Shown in pieces: positions 1-8,681 of a stretch of 44,560 nucleotides of DNA. The stretch's first letter is position 1; each line of letters opens with the position of its first letter. The stretch is from Deltaproteobacteria bacterium (GTDB lineage Bacteria > Myxococcota_A > Polyangia > Polyangiales > JADJMO01), in NCBI GenBank assembly GCA_022843175.1, contig JALHOE010000050.1, positions 1 to 44,560 on the forward strand, read 5' to 3'. Position numbers and translations under genes: made by a program. The notes under the pieces are model-generated. The model searched no databases. It had not been told where the DNA came from and was given only the letters and a program-made list of their open reading frames with translations.

Positions 1-2
1 CC

Positions 3-254
3 GCGAGCGCCTCGCCCGCGACCACGCCCGCGCCGAGCGCGACGGCGAAGGTCCCGCCGGCGTCGTGCGCGCCGCAGAAGTGCGCGGGCACCGGCAGTTG
101 CGACGCGTACTTCGAGCCGGGATGGCTGTGGACCGGCGCTGCCTGCGTGAAGTTCTCGGCGTCGGGCTGCGGCCTCACGGGCCCGGACTGCGGCAAGCTC
201 GCCGACGATCAAGCGACGTGCGTCGCGGCCCACGCGCACTGCAAGGGGAAGTGA
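3..254 (+). CDS. C-terminal part of a Cys-rich secreted protein (5' truncated by window edge)
   Basis: The reading frame is open from the window edge and stops with TGA at 252-254; the start lies outside. The visible 83 residues begin with an Ala/Ser/Pro/Thr linker. A compact segment with eight cysteines follows (CAPQKC, GSC, AACVKF, SGCG, PDCG, ATCV, AHC). Linker plus evenly spaced cysteines is typical of the disulfide-bonded C-terminus of an exported or lipid-anchored envelope protein. I do not recognise a named family. The gene ends about 150 bases before the next coding stretch. Its export and function are inferred only from composition. Confidence 0.6.
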   Translation, partial: ASASPATTPAPSATAKVPPASCAPQKCAGTGSCDAYFEPGWLWTGAACVKFSASGCGLTGPDCGKLADDQATCVAAHAHCKGK

Positions 255-407
255 TCCACGAAGTCCCCATGCTCCGCTGTGCGAGCAGCGTCGCCGCAGA
301 CTGCGCTGCTGTCTCGCCGCGCCACCCCGCTCTTCGTGACGCGACGCTCGGCGGCACTATCCGTGGGTACGGTTGTCGCTGCGCGTCGGGAAGAGTTGAA
401 TGCCTCC

Positions 408-1426
408 GTGTCGCTCGCGTCTCTCCTGAAGTCCGAGAAGGTCGCCGCCAAGTTCGCCGCGCGCGGGCTCGCCGCCGCGGAGGAGCTCCTCGACGCCATC
501 GTGAACAAGCGGTTCGAGGCGACCGGGTATCTCGAGAACGTCCTCCACGAGGTCCGCGATCCCGGGCTCGTCGAGCTGTACACCCCGCTCCTCGAGGGTG
601 ACGAGGCGTTCCTCGGTCTCCGCGCGCTCGGCGCGACGCGCGATCCGCGCGCGATCGCGCCGCTGGTGAAGTACATGCACAGCGGGCAGTGGCACGATCG
701 CGCCGCGTCCGCGCGCGCGACTGGGAGATGCGGCCGCTGCGCGCGCTCATCGACATCGCCGTGGGGCTCGCCCGCCTCGGCGATCACCAGCTCGCGTTCG
801 TGCCGATCGCGCTCATCGAGCACGAATACCCGAAGCGCACCGACCGGTTCGAGCAGCAGATGGTCCGCATCGAGGCGGCGCGCGCGCTCCGTCACGTCGT
901 CGGGCCCGGTCTCGAGGAAGCGATCGCGGCCTGCGTGCTCGGTCGCGAGGTCGAGGCGGCACGACACGGCGCGTTTGCGGCGTTCCTCGTCGGCACCGCG
1001 CCCATGGTGCCGCTGCTGGTCGCCGCCGCGAAGAGGCGCGACCACGAGCTCCAGAACAACGCGCCGATCTGGCTCCATCGAATGTTCGAGCGCGACGCGT
1101 CGTACGAAGAGCGCACGCCCCGCGCGCGCGCGAAGTGGCTCGCCGCGCAGCCGACGATCCCGGAAGGCGTCGTCTTTCGCAGCGGCAAGCCGCGCGTCGA
1201 GGAAGAAGTCGTCGAGCTCCTTCGCGGCGAATACGCGAGCGACGCGCTCCGCGAGCTCTCCATCACGCTCGGGGACTTCGCCGCGTCGCGGCTCCTCGAC
1301 GCGCGCGACCAGAAGGATCTCTACGCCCGCGCCCGCGCCCGCCTCGCCGAGCATCCAGCGCAGCCGGGCGCGCTCCGGCGCCACGGCGTCGACGTCCAGC
1401 GCTCGCAGTCATCTTCGCGTGGGTGA
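408..1426 (+). pseudogene. HEAT-repeat-like protein, interrupted by a frameshift near 711-720
   Basis: Two adjoining reading frames together make one helical-repeat protein. The first (408 to about 718) has segments such as LGLRALGATRDPRAIAPLV, a HEAT-like signature. The second (from about 715 to 1426) continues with DWEMRPLRALIDIAVGLARLG and further helical repeats (MVRIEAARALRHVVG). They join in an alternating GC tract at 711-719: removing one GC pair restores a single frame reading HDRAASARDWEMRP, about 338 residues. The start is uncertain. GTG at 408 is the last good start before the helices, and the frame is open up to a GTG at 279. HEAT proteins usually act as protein-binding scaffolds; no specific partner can be named. 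The lesion may be a true mutation in a slippage-prone tract or an assembly error. Confidence 0.55.
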
Positions 1427-1443
1427 TTCGCTCGGTGGTGCGC

Positions 1444-2315
1444 TCACCCCGGATCGACCACCACTCGCTCGAGCTTGCCCGCCGCGTCGAGCCGGAAGGC
1501 GGACGCGCCCCCCATCCTGTTCGCGATGAGCACCGCGAAGCGTCCGCGTGCAAAGAGATAGATGCCATGCAGCATGACGCCGCCCTTCCGGTAGTCGGCG
1601 TCGTCAAGGACGCGCACGGGTGCCTTGGCGAGGTCGCCGATGGGCGCCATCCGCAAGGTCAGCGCGCTCCCCTCGACGGCGAGGAACGCCACCACGCCAC
1701 CCAACGTCGTCGCTGCGAACGATTGACGCAGGTCGCTCACCGCGATCTTGAAGGCTCGAGGTCGTGGACGATGCCGTCGTCCGAAATCGGCGGGGCCGCG
1801 CCGATCCCGACCAGCTGCGCCGGCGCCGGGGGGAGCGGCACGTCGGAGACATCGCCGATCGTTCCCTTGATGCGGGATGCGGACCAGACGCGCTCGATCG
1901 GTGAGAGGAAATCCTGCGCGGCGATCTCGCCCTTCCGGAGGTCCGCTCTCAGTTGGTCGAGCGGACCCATGATTCCCTGCGCGTCGTCGACGGCGTTCGG
2001 GCCGTGGAACGCGTCGGGCAATGCGCGGTCGAGGTCGTGCGCGTAGCGATCGCATCGCGCCGGCCACTCCGCGTCGGCGGCGGCGGGGACTTGGCCAAGC
2101 TTTCGCTCCAAGACGCCGAGCTCGATGCGTCGAAGGCGCCGACTCGGAGTCTCGTTGCCGAGCGGCTCGCTGCCGACGAGGCAGCGAGAGAAGCGGGCGA
2201 ACGTCGTGGCGGCCTTGTTGCCCGCGTACCGACGCAACAACGCCCTGCCTCCGAAGAAGGCGCCGACGGCGCACGCGATCATCAGCAGCCAGACGAGCTT
2301 CGTGCGCCGGTTCAT
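1444..2315 (-). pseudogene. Membrane-anchored protein of unknown function, one-base frameshift near 1755
   Basis: Read on the minus strand from ATG at 2315. The product starts with a positively charged N-terminus and one membrane segment (residues about 6-22, VWLLMIACAVGAFFGG), then an exported region with a few cysteines and a Pro-rich stretch. The frame runs into a stop just after HDLEPSRSR. A different frame continues with AFKIAVSDLRQSFAATTLGG and ends VVVDPG at 1444. Adding one C at about 1755 (so that DLE is followed by AFKIAV) gives one continuous protein of about 290 residues. The total length of 872 bases also fits a single lost base. I do not recognise the family; an Asp-box lipoprotein gene is divergent 170 bases away. 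Real mutation and consensus error are both possible. Confidence 0.55.
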
Positions 2316-2484
2316 CCGCGCGAGACTACGATGGCCCCAACCGATCGGGCCGGACGAATCGCGATTCAGCCGAAGCACGACGGCGCAGGTGATGCCGCGC
2401 AGTTTCAGGGGGTAACGTCGCGGTGGATGGGTGGACACAGCCGAGCGCTCGTTCGCACCCTTCTCCGAGATCGGGGGCTCGAAG

Positions 2485-5445
2485 GTGTCTTGTCGGCCGC
2501 TGTTCGCGTTGTCGCTGTCCATCGCGTGCACGCGAACACCCGCGCTGCACTTCGCATCCGAGCCGCCCGGAGCCGCGCCGAGTGCGAGCGTCGCCACGAA
2601 AGCTCCGGCCGGCCCACCCTCGGCAGCCGATGCGCCGCTCGCGCAACCCTTCTGGCGCTACGAGCTCGACCGCGCTCACGTCCGAGTCCGTCTCGACGCC
2701 ACGACGGTCGTGCTCCTCGGTAGACGCGGAGAACGTGCCATCGAGGTCGCCAACGGCGACCCCAAAACGGCGGAAGACGTCGCCGATCGTTCGCTCGTCG
2801 CCGTGCAGCGGCTTGCTTCCGGCTTTCGGTTCATCGCGGCAGACGGCTCGACGTGGAGCACCAAAACGCTGCTCGGACCACTCGGCGCGCGCACGGCGCC
2901 GCCGCAGACCTTCGAAGATGCGTCCGCGAGCGAGCGGGCCATCGTCGCCGTCGGCGGTGGCGCCGTTCATCGGAGCACCGATGGCGTGACGTGGGCGAAG
3001 GTCGCAGTGCCGGTCGCGGGAGCCGCGCCGCGCAGGATCCGCATGCGCGCGGACGGCGTCGGCCTCCTCCTCTTCTCACCCGAGCGCCTGCTCGTCACGA
3101 CCGACGACGGCGCCACATTTCGCCCCATCGCTTCACCAACAGCGGGTGCCCTCGCGATCGATCGCGACGAGACCGGCGACCTCTTCGTTCTCGGCGTGGC
3201 GAGTGGTTCCGGGTACGAGGCGAGCGCGTCCGAGGCTGCGCGCCTGACCGGAACGCCGCCAAGCCTCGTCGCAGCGAAGTACAGCTCGTCGGTGTTCGTC
3301 TCTCACCGCACGCCGCGTTTGCTCCACGGCGTGCACGCCCGGGGCGAAGCCGGGGTGTTTGGTGCCAACGAGTGGCTGGAGCTCATTCCGTCGGATACGA
3401 GCGTCGAGCTGGTCCGGCAGAACCTCGGGGAGCTCACTTCGTCGAAGCCCCTGGCCAAGCTCGACGACTGCCGCGACGCGACCCTCGCCGTTGCAGGCGA
3501 CGCGCTCGTCGTGGCCTGCGTGCGCGAGGCACCTCTGGTGGAAGTGCTGCGCAGCAGCGATCGAGGCAAGTTGTGGTCGGTGCTCGCGAAGCTGGTTCGC
3601 AACAAGACCAGTACGCTGCGCCTGTTCGGCGGCGGAGACGGCTCGCTCTTGATCTCGGGTGCGTGCCTCACCGGACCGAGCTGTGCTTCGCCGTGGCTCG
3701 TGCGCAGCGGCGGCTCGTCCGCCTTCACACCCGCCGTCGTGCCCGCTCCCGGCGCATCGCTTCTCGACGCACACTTCGTCGGCACCGAGATCGTCGCGCT
3801 CGGAGCCTCCGCGAAGCGGGCGCCGACGGTGTTTCGATCGGTGGACGGGGGGAAGTCTTTCGACGCACACGAGCTCGGTCCCGCGGCGCCGCATGCTCCA
3901 CCGCCTGCGCCGGCGATGCGCGGTGCGCTGGGCATCGATCCCAGTGCCCGCGTCGTGACGTTCGCCGATGGGTTCGTACGCCGTGCCTGGTCGAAGCGCG
4001 AGGGCTCGCCCGGTTGGAGCGCGATCGATCTGCCGTTCGGTACGATGGAGCTCGGCGTCGCCGGCGCGCGCCTGCTCATTGGGACCGCGACCGGCTCGAT
4101 GATGGAGAGCAGCGACGCGGGCTCGACCTGGCGTCGCGTCGCGGCTCCCTCCAGTGGCGGGACAATCCACTGCAGCGCTGCGCAGTGTTGGATCGGCTCC
4201 GCCGCCCTCCGCGTGGGTTGGTCGCCCGACCCGACGCCGAGCGAACCGAGCAAGGGGCCCCCGGCCCACAGGCACGGCACCCCGCTGCGCTGCCACGAAG
4301 AGGGCAAGCCCGCGCACGTCGGGTGGACCGCCAGCAGTGGATGGACGGAGGATCGCTCCCGGGGTGTCGCGTGGTCGCGCTTCGTTCGCTCGTCCGGCGC
4401 GCTCGAGCTCGTGACGCGATCCGCGCTGAAGCCGGTGCTCGAGCGGGTGAGCCTGCTCCCATCGAAGCACGCTGTCGGCTACTTCACGCGCACAGGGGCT
4501 CTCGCGCTCGAATCGATCCCGTACGGCCCCCCGCCCGATGGCCTCCCAACGCTCTCGGTGGCCTTCGCCGTATGGCATGCGAAGACGGGCAAGCTCACGC
4601 GCGGGACGATCGACAAGCTGCCGTGGGGCATGGGCCCGGAGCTGCTCGGCGCAGACGACACGGGCTTCGTGATTCGCCACGGAGACGCATTGTTCGCCGT
4701 GTCATGGACAGGCAAGGTCCTCGAAGAACGCGCGGCGCCGCCCTACCTGCGGCGACTGACCGACGCGCGCGTCCTTCGCAAGGGAACGGGTTGGTCGATC
4801 GTTGCGAGCCCCACGCTCGGAACCGGGCTCGTCGCCGAGTCGGCCTCGATGAGCGCGCCGTGGACGCTTCGCGCATTCCAATTGCAGCTCGGCTTCCCCC
4901 TGTCGGGTCCAAACGTCACGCAGGCGCTGACGTTCGGCGACGAGACGCTGTTCGCGCTCGTTCGCACCGCGGGCGACAACAACTCCTTCCTCGCATCGGC
5001 ACCGGTCGCCGCCTCTCCTCCCGAAATCAGGGCGACCTTCGCGCGCCCGGTCGGGTTGCCCGACCCGCCTCCACCCTGCCCCCCCGAAGCCGACGCCCGG
5101 GAGACGATTGTGTTCGAAGATGCCGAGCTGCCTCGGCCGATCCTCTTCGGCGCGGCGGGCAAGGAACAACTGTTCGTGTCCTCGCGCACTGCGCTCGCGG
5201 TCGCGCGCGATGGCCGCTCGTGCGTACGCGGAGTCACCGCGTCGCCGCTCGAACCTCGCGAGCCCGGCGTCGAGCTCGAGATTCCGTTCGGCGATCTGGC
5301 CCACGCGTCGGCGTTCACCTCGACCGCGGCCGGTACGACGTTCACTCCCGTGCGTTGCAGCTTCGACGCCACTGCGTTCTCGGAGACCCACCCCCGCGCG
5401 CGCGAGCTCGCAGAATACGTCGCCTCCAAGAGCGCGATCCCCTGA
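2485..5445 (+). CDS. Large lipoprotein with Asp-box (BNR) beta-propeller repeats
   Basis: I chose GTG at 2485 because it gives a clean lipoprotein signal peptide (MSCRPLFALSLSIAC, lipobox SIAC, Cys15); the frame is open further upstream to 2431 but without a signal. The mature protein of about 970 residues starts with an Ala/Pro linker. It then shows repeated Asp-box motifs (S/T-x-D-x-G-x-T/S-W/F): HRSTDGVTW, VTTDDGATF, RSSDRGKLW, RSVDGGKSF, ESSDAGSTW. These mark blades of sialidase, sortilin or YCF48-type propellers. No catalytic residues of a sialidase were recognised, so a structural or binding role at the cell surface is more likely. A similar protein lies at 39452-41485. The divergent neighbour is a single-pass membrane protein. 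Confidence 0.85.
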   Translation: MSCRPLFALSLSIACTRTPALHFASEPPGAAPSASVATKAPAGPPSAADAPLAQPFWRYELDRAHVRVRLDATTVVLLGRRGERAIEVANGDPKTAEDVADRSLVAVQRLASGFRFIAADGSTWSTKTLLGPLGARTAPPQTFEDASASERAIVAVGGGAVHRSTDGVTWAKVAVPVAGAAPRRIRMRADGVGLLLFSPERLLVTTDDGATFRPIASPTAGALAIDRDETGDLFVLGVASGSGYEASASEAARLTGTPPSLVAAKYSSSVFVSHRTPRLLHGVHARGEAGVFGANEWLELIPSDTSVELVRQNLGELTSSKPLAKLDDCRDATLAVAGDALVVACVREAPLVEVLRSSDRGKLWSVLAKLVRNKTSTLRLFGGGDGSLLISGACLTGPSCASPWLVRSGGSSAFTPAVVPAPGASLLDAHFVGTEIVALGASAKRAPTVFRSVDGGKSFDAHELGPAAPHAPPPAPAMRGALGIDPSARVVTFADGFVRRAWSKREGSPGWSAIDLPFGTMELGVAGARLLIGTATGSMMESSDAGSTWRRVAAPSSGGTIHCSAAQCWIGSAALRVGWSPDPTPSEPSKGPPAHRHGTPLRCHEEGKPAHVGWTASSGWTEDRSRGVAWSRFVRSSGALELVTRSALKPVLERVSLLPSKHAVGYFTRTGALALESIPYGPPPDGLPTLSVAFAVWHAKTGKLTRGTIDKLPWGMGPELLGADDTGFVIRHGDALFAVSWTGKVLEERAAPPYLRRLTDARVLRKGTGWSIVASPTLGTGLVAESASMSAPWTLRAFQLQLGFPLSGPNVTQALTFGDETLFALVRTAGDNNSFLASAPVAASPPEIRATFARPVGLPDPPPPCPPEADARETIVFEDAELPRPILFGAAGKEQLFVSSRTALAVARDGRSCVRGVTASPLEPREPGVELEIPFGDLAHASAFTSTAAGTTFTPVRCSFDATAFSETHPRARELAEYVASKSAIP

Positions 5446-5484
5446 CGCTCACGCATCGAGCCGCACGACGAGGAGCACCCACAG

Positions 5485-6078
5485 TCACAAGACGTCGGCG
5501 CGTTTCAGCTCGGCCTCGAACGCGGCTTCGTTCGCTCGGGTGCGGCGCTCCTTGTGGCGCAGCCACAGCAACAGCCCGGTGAGGATCACCGCCACACCCC
5601 CGAACCCGACCGCCGCGCGCCACGGCTCGGCGCGGTAGGCGTCGGCGTGTTTGGACGCGAACCAGATCGCCCACGGGGTGATGATCGCGAGGAGGGCGTA
5701 CGTCCATCGCCGCGAGAATTCGACCCAGCGGCGGTCGATCGCGAAGCGCCGACGGGTCAGGGTGACGAAGGCCTCGGTCGTCTCGCCGCTCGCGGAGAAC
5801 GCGCCCTCGCGCAGCGTGAAGAAGTAGGTGAGCCACGCGCCGTTGAAGATCAGGATGAACGCCAGCATCGCCACGACCTCGATGGCGCCGCGCGAACGCA
5901 CGAGCAGCCACACGCAGATCGAGGTGGAGACGATCACCCCGGCGATCTCCCCCAGCGTCGACGTGCGCAGCTTGCGGCCGTCGCGGCGGGCGCGTTCGGC
6001 GAGGGCCGCGGCGAAATCGGCGCCGCCGCCGAGGGATTGCCATTCGCGTTGCCAGGACTTGAGCTCGGAGTCGGTCAT
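5485..6078 (-). CDS. Four-helix membrane protein coupled to an ECF sigma factor (possible anti-sigma)
   Basis: 197 residues from ATG at 6078. The start overlaps the stop of the sigma-factor gene by four bases (ATGA), so translation is probably coupled. The cytoplasmic N-terminus (about 40 residues, rich in Arg and Glu) is followed by four predicted membrane helices at about residues 42-60, 68-87, 125-142 and 155-174, then a charged tail. Genes placed like this downstream of ECF factors often encode the membrane anti-sigma factor. This protein lacks the HxxxCxxC zinc anti-sigma motif, so such a role is an inference from position only. It belongs to no family that I can name. Confidence 0.8.
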   Translation of the reverse strand: MTDSELKSWQREWQSLGGGADFAAALAERARRDGRKLRTSTLGEIAGVIVSTSICVWLLVRSRGAIEVVAMLAFILIFNGAWLTYFFTLREGAFSASGETTEAFVTLTRRRFAIDRRWVEFSRRWTYALLAIITPWAIWFASKHADAYRAEPWRAAVGFGGVAVILTGLLLWLRHKERRTRANEAAFEAELKRADVL

Positions 6079-6605
6079 GTTCCCTCCAGAAGGGCACGGA
6101 GCGCGTTTCGCGCGCGGTTGGCGCGGACCGCGACGACGTTCTCGGTGACACCGAGCACGTCCGCGATCTCGCGGTGGGAGAGGCCCTCCAGGAGGAGGGT
6201 GATCACCTGTCGGTGCACGACGGGGAGCGCACGGACGGCCGCGAACATGCGGTGGGTGCGCTCGTTGCGTTCGTAGGCAACCGCGGGGTTCTTTCCGGTG
6301 GTGGCGGCGACGTTGTCGTCGTCGATCTCCTCGAAGCGCTCGCGGGGGCCGCCGCGCCGCGTGACGTAGCTGAGCGCGCGGTTGTGCGCGATGCGGAGGA
6401 GGAAGGTCTTCTCGCTGCAGGCGCCGCGGAACGACGGAAGCGCCGTCCACAGGGCGAGGGCGATCTCCTGGCGGAGATCGTTGCGGTCGGCCTCGGAGCG
6501 GACGTAGCTCGCGACGACCCGCTCCAGCGCGCGCTGGTGCTCGCTCAGGATCGTCGCGACGCGGTCGTCGTTCCCGGTCACGGGGAGGGTTCTCGTTGGG
6601 GTCAC
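6075..6605 (-). CDS. ECF-type RNA polymerase sigma-70 family factor
   Basis: 176 residues, the usual size for an ECF sigma factor with only domains 2 and 4. Region 2 is visible around residues 25-85 (DLRQEIALALWTALPSF, then TFLLRIAHNRALSYVTRR, the helix that contacts the -10 element). Region 4 is visible around 128-170 (LPVVHRQVITLLLEGLSHRE, then ADVLGVTENVVAVRANRARN, a helix-turn-helix for the -35 element). The start is GTG at 6605; a second GTG at 6581 is possible but has no better ribosome-binding site. The membrane protein gene downstream overlaps by four bases. Likely role: transcription of a small stress or envelope regulon together with its own operon. Confidence 0.92.
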   Translation of the reverse strand: MTPTRTLPVTGNDDRVATILSEHQRALERVVASYVRSEADRNDLRQEIALALWTALPSFRGACSEKTFLLRIAHNRALSYVTRRGGPRERFEEIDDDNVAATTGKNPAVAYERNERTHRMFAAVRALPVVHRQVITLLLEGLSHREIADVLGVTENVVAVRANRARNALRALLEGT

Positions 6606-6612
6606 AGGGGGA

Positions 6613-6640
6613 TAGTCCCGACGCCCGGGGAAACCTTACA
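6613..6640 (-). promoter_or_regulatory. Possible ECF-type promoter of the sigma-factor operon
   Basis: On the minus strand just before the sigma-factor start there is TGTAAGGTTT (6640-6631) and, about 17 bases past TGTAA, GGACTA (6618-6613). The arrangement resembles the GTAA-type -35 and short -10 elements seen before autoregulated ECF operons. The expected transcription start would fall almost on the GTG at 6605, implying a leaderless or very short leader. The match is by eye only and weak. Confidence 0.3.
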
Positions 6641-6692
6641 ACGAGAGCCCCGGCGCCCCCGAGGGGCCGTGCCCGCGTGATAGGTTCGCCCG

Positions 6693-8681
6693 ATGCGCGC
6701 GGTCGTGGTGATGCTGGTCGCCTGCAGTGGATCGCCCGCTGCAGCGCCCGTTGCACCCCCGGCGCCGCGACCGGTCTCGAGCGCTCGCGCCGGGGACGCC
6801 GCGCCGATCGACTGGGTGCTGGACGTCGTACGGCGCGGTCCGTTCCGCGGCGTCTCGGCGGCGCACGATCCCAAGGGCGCGCTCGCGTTTGTATACGGAG
6901 ATTATGCAACGCAGAGCCTGCTGCTCGGGCGCGCCGAGAAGAGCGAATGGACGACGGTGCTCGCGGGAGGCGTGGAGAACGATCTCGGGATCGCCTTCGC
7001 CGGCGAGGCCACGCACGTGATCTCGATCGGCCCTTCCTTCAAAGAGGGGCTGGTGCACGCCGTCACGCTGCGCGCGGGCGGGCGCGAGGAGCAGGTCGTG
7101 TTCAAGGGAGCGCGCGAGCACAGCTCGGGGGTCGCACGCCGGCTGGCCGTCGATGCGTCGGGGGGGCTGCACCTCTGCTTCGTGCAGACCGGCGGCGAGC
7201 TCATGTACGCGCGAAAGAGCGGCGGAGCGTGGTCGACGGAGCAGATCGCGCCGAGCGGCGAGACGTGCTCGCTCGCGCTCGACGCCGCGGGGAGGCCGCG
7301 CGTCGTCTACGAGTCGGCGGGCGTGAGGTATGCGAGCCGGGACGGCGGTTGGCAGGTCACGGCGCTCGAGAAGGGCGCGGATCCGGTGCTCGTCGTCGAT
7401 GGCAATGGCCACGAGCACGTCGCGTTCGCGACGCCCAACGGCGTGAGGCACGCGACGTTGGCGGGAACGAAGTGGAAAGGTGAGCCGGTCGCGATGGCGG
7501 AGCTGGTGATGCCAGCGTGGATCGATCTCGCGGTGGGCGGAGACGGCGTCGCGCACGTCGCGTTCCTCGCGCGAGAGCACCCGAAGCTGCCGCCCTCGGT
7601 GCGCTATGCGGCGCTGCGGGAGGGTGCGTGGAAGGTGGAGCGCATCGCCGACGCGACCGATCTGGGGCTGTCGCTCACCCTCGATCCGAGCGGCCGCCCG
7701 TTCGTCTTCTTCCACGCAGCCCGGCCCTTCCTCACCGTCGCGCGGCCGCGTCGCACCGGCGATTGCCCGGCGGGGTCCGCGCGCGCGTTCTCGACGTGCG
7801 TCGCGCTCGACGCGTTCGTGGCGACGTCGATGGTCGAGTGCGCGCGCGGGGTGGAGGGCGCGACCTGGCCGCTCGCGTGTCGCGATCTCGAGGCGAGGAT
7901 CAAAGAGGTCGAGTCCACCGCGCGCACCCGGTGCGAGCAGGACGATCGCGACGCGTGCATGCTGCTCGCGCGCGCCGAGGACGCCGTCGTCGAGGGCTAC
8001 GAGTTCGAGCTCGAGGATCCGCCCTGCGCGAAGGGCAAATCGTGCTCGGGATACCGCGCGATGCGGCTCTCGTGGAACCTCGCGGGAGCGACGGCGGCCA
8101 AGGATCAGGGGCGCGCGACGTATGCGCGCGCGTGCAAGCTCGGTCGCGCGGACGCGTGCGTTCTGCTCGCGGATCTCGTGATGAAGACGTCTGCGGGGGA
8201 GGCGATGAAGGTCGCGCGGGTCGGGTGCGACGCCGGCTCCGCGATGGGCTGCGCGATCGCCGTGCGGCTCGCGATCGACGCCCAGCTCAAGGACGAAGCG
8301 CTGTTCGGAAAGACGGCGGCGCTGTTCGCCAAGGGGTGCGAGGGCGGCGCTGCCGCGTCGTGCACCAACGCGGGCTACATGCTCGCGACCGGTCGCGGCG
8401 TGAAGCGCGACGTGGACGGAGCGGCGACGCACTTCCACAAGGGGTGCGCCGCGGGGCGCACCGCCGCGTGCGCGGGGCTCGTGTATCTGCGCGGGCAGGC
8501 GGCGTTCAAGGTGAAGGCCGACGTGCTCGCGGCGACGAAGAAGGTCGCCGATGCCTGCGCGGACGAGCCGCTCGCGTGCGTCGCGGCGGCGTTCGCGTAC
8601 GAGAAGGGGATCGGCACCGCCCCGAACGCCGCCAAGGCGAAGGACTACCGGAAGAAGGCCTGCGACGCCGGCCTCTGCTGA
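6693..8681 (+). CDS. Lipoprotein with N-terminal propeller-like region and Cys-bearing Sel1-type repeats
   Basis: 662 residues from ATG at 6693. A very short signal peptide ends in lipobox LVAC (Cys11), followed by an Ala/Pro linker. Residues about 40-330 contain repeating beta motifs of the type LAVDASGGLHLCFVQTGGEL, suggesting a propeller. From about 350 there is an alpha-helical region with Sel1-like repeats, each carrying paired cysteines (CKLGRADACVLLADL, CDAGSAMGCAIAVRL, CEGGAAASCTNAGYMLATG, CAAGRTAACAGLVYL, KKACDAGLC). Sel1 repeats with Cys pairs are known from secreted Hcp-type proteins and mediate protein binding. It is divergent from the sigma factor and could belong to its regulon. 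The 3' end overlaps the convergent hydrolase gene by 37 bases. Confidence 0.85.
   Translation: MRAVVVMLVACSGSPAAAPVAPPAPRPVSSARAGDAAPIDWVLDVVRRGPFRGVSAAHDPKGALAFVYGDYATQSLLLGRAEKSEWTTVLAGGVENDLGIAFAGEATHVISIGPSFKEGLVHAVTLRAGGREEQVVFKGAREHSSGVARRLAVDASGGLHLCFVQTGGELMYARKSGGAWSTEQIAPSGETCSLALDAAGRPRVVYESAGVRYASRDGGWQVTALEKGADPVLVVDGNGHEHVAFATPNGVRHATLAGTKWKGEPVAMAELVMPAWIDLAVGGDGVAHVAFLAREHPKLPPSVRYAALREGAWKVERIADATDLGLSLTLDPSGRPFVFFHAARPFLTVARPRRTGDCPAGSARAFSTCVALDAFVATSMVECARGVEGATWPLACRDLEARIKEVESTARTRCEQDDRDACMLLARAEDAVVEGYEFELEDPPCAKGKSCSGYRAMRLSWNLAGATAAKDQGRATYARACKLGRADACVLLADLVMKTSAGEAMKVARVGCDAGSAMGCAIAVRLAIDAQLKDEALFGKTAALFAKGCEGGAAASCTNAGYMLATGRGVKRDVDGAATHFHKGCAAGRTAACAGLVYLRGQAAFKVKADVLAATKKVADACADEPLACVAAAFAYEKGIGTAPNAAKAKDYRKKACDAGLC

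Noticed and set aside
65-756. Long open frames on both strands over the first 750 bases
   Set aside because: They are rich in Arg and Ala, lack any domain pattern and overlap better-supported frames; typical of high-GC shadow frames.
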